Origin: Dehalococcoidia bacterium
GTDB lineage: Bacteria > Chloroflexota > Dehalococcoidia > UBA3495 > JAAXIE01
Direction of reading: 5' to 3'
Length of the DNA stretch: 5,681 nt
Assembly: GCA_012270525.1 (NCBI GenBank)
Contig: JAAXIE010000101.1
Coordinates: 1 to 5,681 of the forward strand
Part shown: in pieces, positions 5,129 to 5,681 of the stretch
How the letters are laid out: each line of letters opens with the position of its first letter
Position numbering within the stretch: position 1 is the first letter of the stretch
Notes under the pieces: generated by a model
The model's input: the letters and a program-made list of their open reading frames with translations, nothing else
Databases searched by the model: none
Told to the model about the DNA's origin: nothing
Translations under genes and position numbers: made by a program

Positions 5129-5681
5129 CTACCTAGACAGCCCGAAGGCTGTGCCCTTCACTTCCGGGTCGTCCGAGGCTTCCATGCGCTTGCCAATGTC
5201 CACGATGAGGCTGCCCATTGTCGTCTCGCCCCAGAACCAGCGGTGCAACTCTTCCTCGCCAACGTTGGGACGCTGTTCCATGCGGGCCTCGTAGTAGAAG
5301 GCTTTGAGGTCGTCGATGCACCAACGTATGTACAGCGGTTCCGAGACGCCGTCCGGCCTCTCCGGTGTCTCCCCGTTCCGGTCCTGTGAGTAGTCCTGCA
5401 GGTAGCGCACGATCCCGCGGAAGCGTCGCTGGGGCACGCCTGTAAGACCGACGAGTGTGCGCCCGCCTTGGTTCTCCACCCATCGCTCGTAGTATTCCCG
5501 GAGGGAGGTCAATTCGTCGGCAGGGTCGGCCAGCGATTTCGCGCCGTCGGCTTGCACCGCCGACGCCTGGAGCAGGTTGACCGGCCCCTCGCCGTCTTCG
5601 GGGAACTCAGCCAGCACAGGTGCGTCGTCGTTTGTCAGAAGGCCCAACGCGGCCTCGACCACCTTGTGCTGGAAACCAGCG
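5129..5681 (-). CDS. Unrecognised soluble protein, 5' end beyond the window
   Basis: I do not recognise this protein. The frame is open from the right edge and 183 residues are visible before a TAG stop at 5131-5129. A GTG at 5662-5660 could be a start, but no ribosome binding site precedes it, so the gene probably begins outside. The visible part has no membrane segment, no signal peptide and a single Cys (in Ile-Arg-Trp-Cys-Ile-Asp-Asp). It is rich in acidic and aromatic residues, with notable segments Leu-Arg-Glu-Tyr-Tyr-Glu-Arg-Trp, Phe-Tyr-Tyr-Glu-Ala-Arg and Leu-His-Arg-Trp-Phe-Trp-Gly-Glu-Thr. It does not resemble GrdD, GrdX, thioredoxin or thioredoxin reductase, the usual grd neighbours. 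Its orientation and 41-nt gap to grdC suggest the same transcript, so a role linked to the reductase is possible but unproven. Base composition is like that of the grd genes. Confidence 0.72.
   Translation of the reverse strand, partial: AGFQHKVVEAALGLLTNDDAPVLAEFPEDGEGPVNLLQASAVQADGAKSLADPADELTSLREYYERWVENQGGRTLVGLTGVPQRRFRGIVRYLQDYSQDRNGETPERPDGVSEPLYIRWCIDDLKAFYYEARMEQRPNVGEEELHRWFWGETTMGSLIVDIGKRMEASDDPEVKGTAFGLSR
5137..5152 (-). other. C(UUCG)G tetraloop hairpin at the 3' end of the unknown gene
   Basis: The mRNA reads ACAGCC UUCG GGCUGU, a perfect 6-bp stem with a C-G closing pair and a UUCG loop, one of the most stable small RNA hairpins known. It codes for the last residues of the unknown protein and ends 5 nt before the TAG stop. 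No U-run follows, so it does not look like an intrinsic terminator. It could mark an RNA processing or stability point between this gene and grdC, or be a chance product of GC-rich codons. Confidence 0.5.

Overview
The window comes from a GC-rich bacterium, probably an anaerobe or facultative anaerobe, that decodes UGA as selenocysteine (Sec). Nearly all of it is a minus-strand gene cluster for a glycine/sarcosine/betaine reductase-type complex. Reading with transcription (right to left) the order is: an unrecognised gene (5681-5129, 5' end outside the window), grdC (5087-3630), grdA (3620-3156), grdE (3130-1868) and grdB (1819-548). Gaps between these genes are 41, 9, 25 and 48 nt, so one polycistronic transcript is likely. 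A small plus-strand gene for a retropepsin-like aspartic protease (169-525) converges on the 3' end of grdB with 22 nt between the two stop codons. Positions 1-168 hold no gene I can support. The phylum cannot be fixed from this stretch. The protease type and divergent Grd proteins would suit a Chloroflexota-like or other non-clostridial environmental lineage, but that is a low-confidence guess.

Two genes carry an internal in-frame UGA that is best read as Sec. In grdA it is codon 43, in a Cys-Phe-Val-Sec motif. In grdB it is codon 347, in Thr-Ser-Ala-Sec-Gly-Thr. Each UGA is followed at bacterial-SECIS distance by a perfect 7-bp hairpin with a G in the first two loop bases. The protein downstream of each UGA matches the family to its normal C-terminus. 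Standard gene calling would report a C-terminally cut GrdB and an N-terminally cut GrdA.

In characterised systems, proteins B (GrdB plus GrdE) bind the amine substrate, GrdA accepts the carboxymethyl group as a Se-carboxymethyl selenoether, and protein C (GrdC plus GrdD) releases it as acetyl phosphate. Here GrdD is missing from the window. The gene order C-A-E-B differs from the clostridial E-A-B-C-D. GrdE lacks the Asn-Cys pair at which the clostridial protein is cleaved to form a pyruvoyl group. GrdB has serines where the clostridial Sec-x-x-Cys-x-x-Cys motif has cysteines. Together these suggest a divergent branch whose substrate or chemistry may differ from classical glycine reductase, for example a substrate that cannot form a Schiff base, such as betaine. 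That last step is inference.
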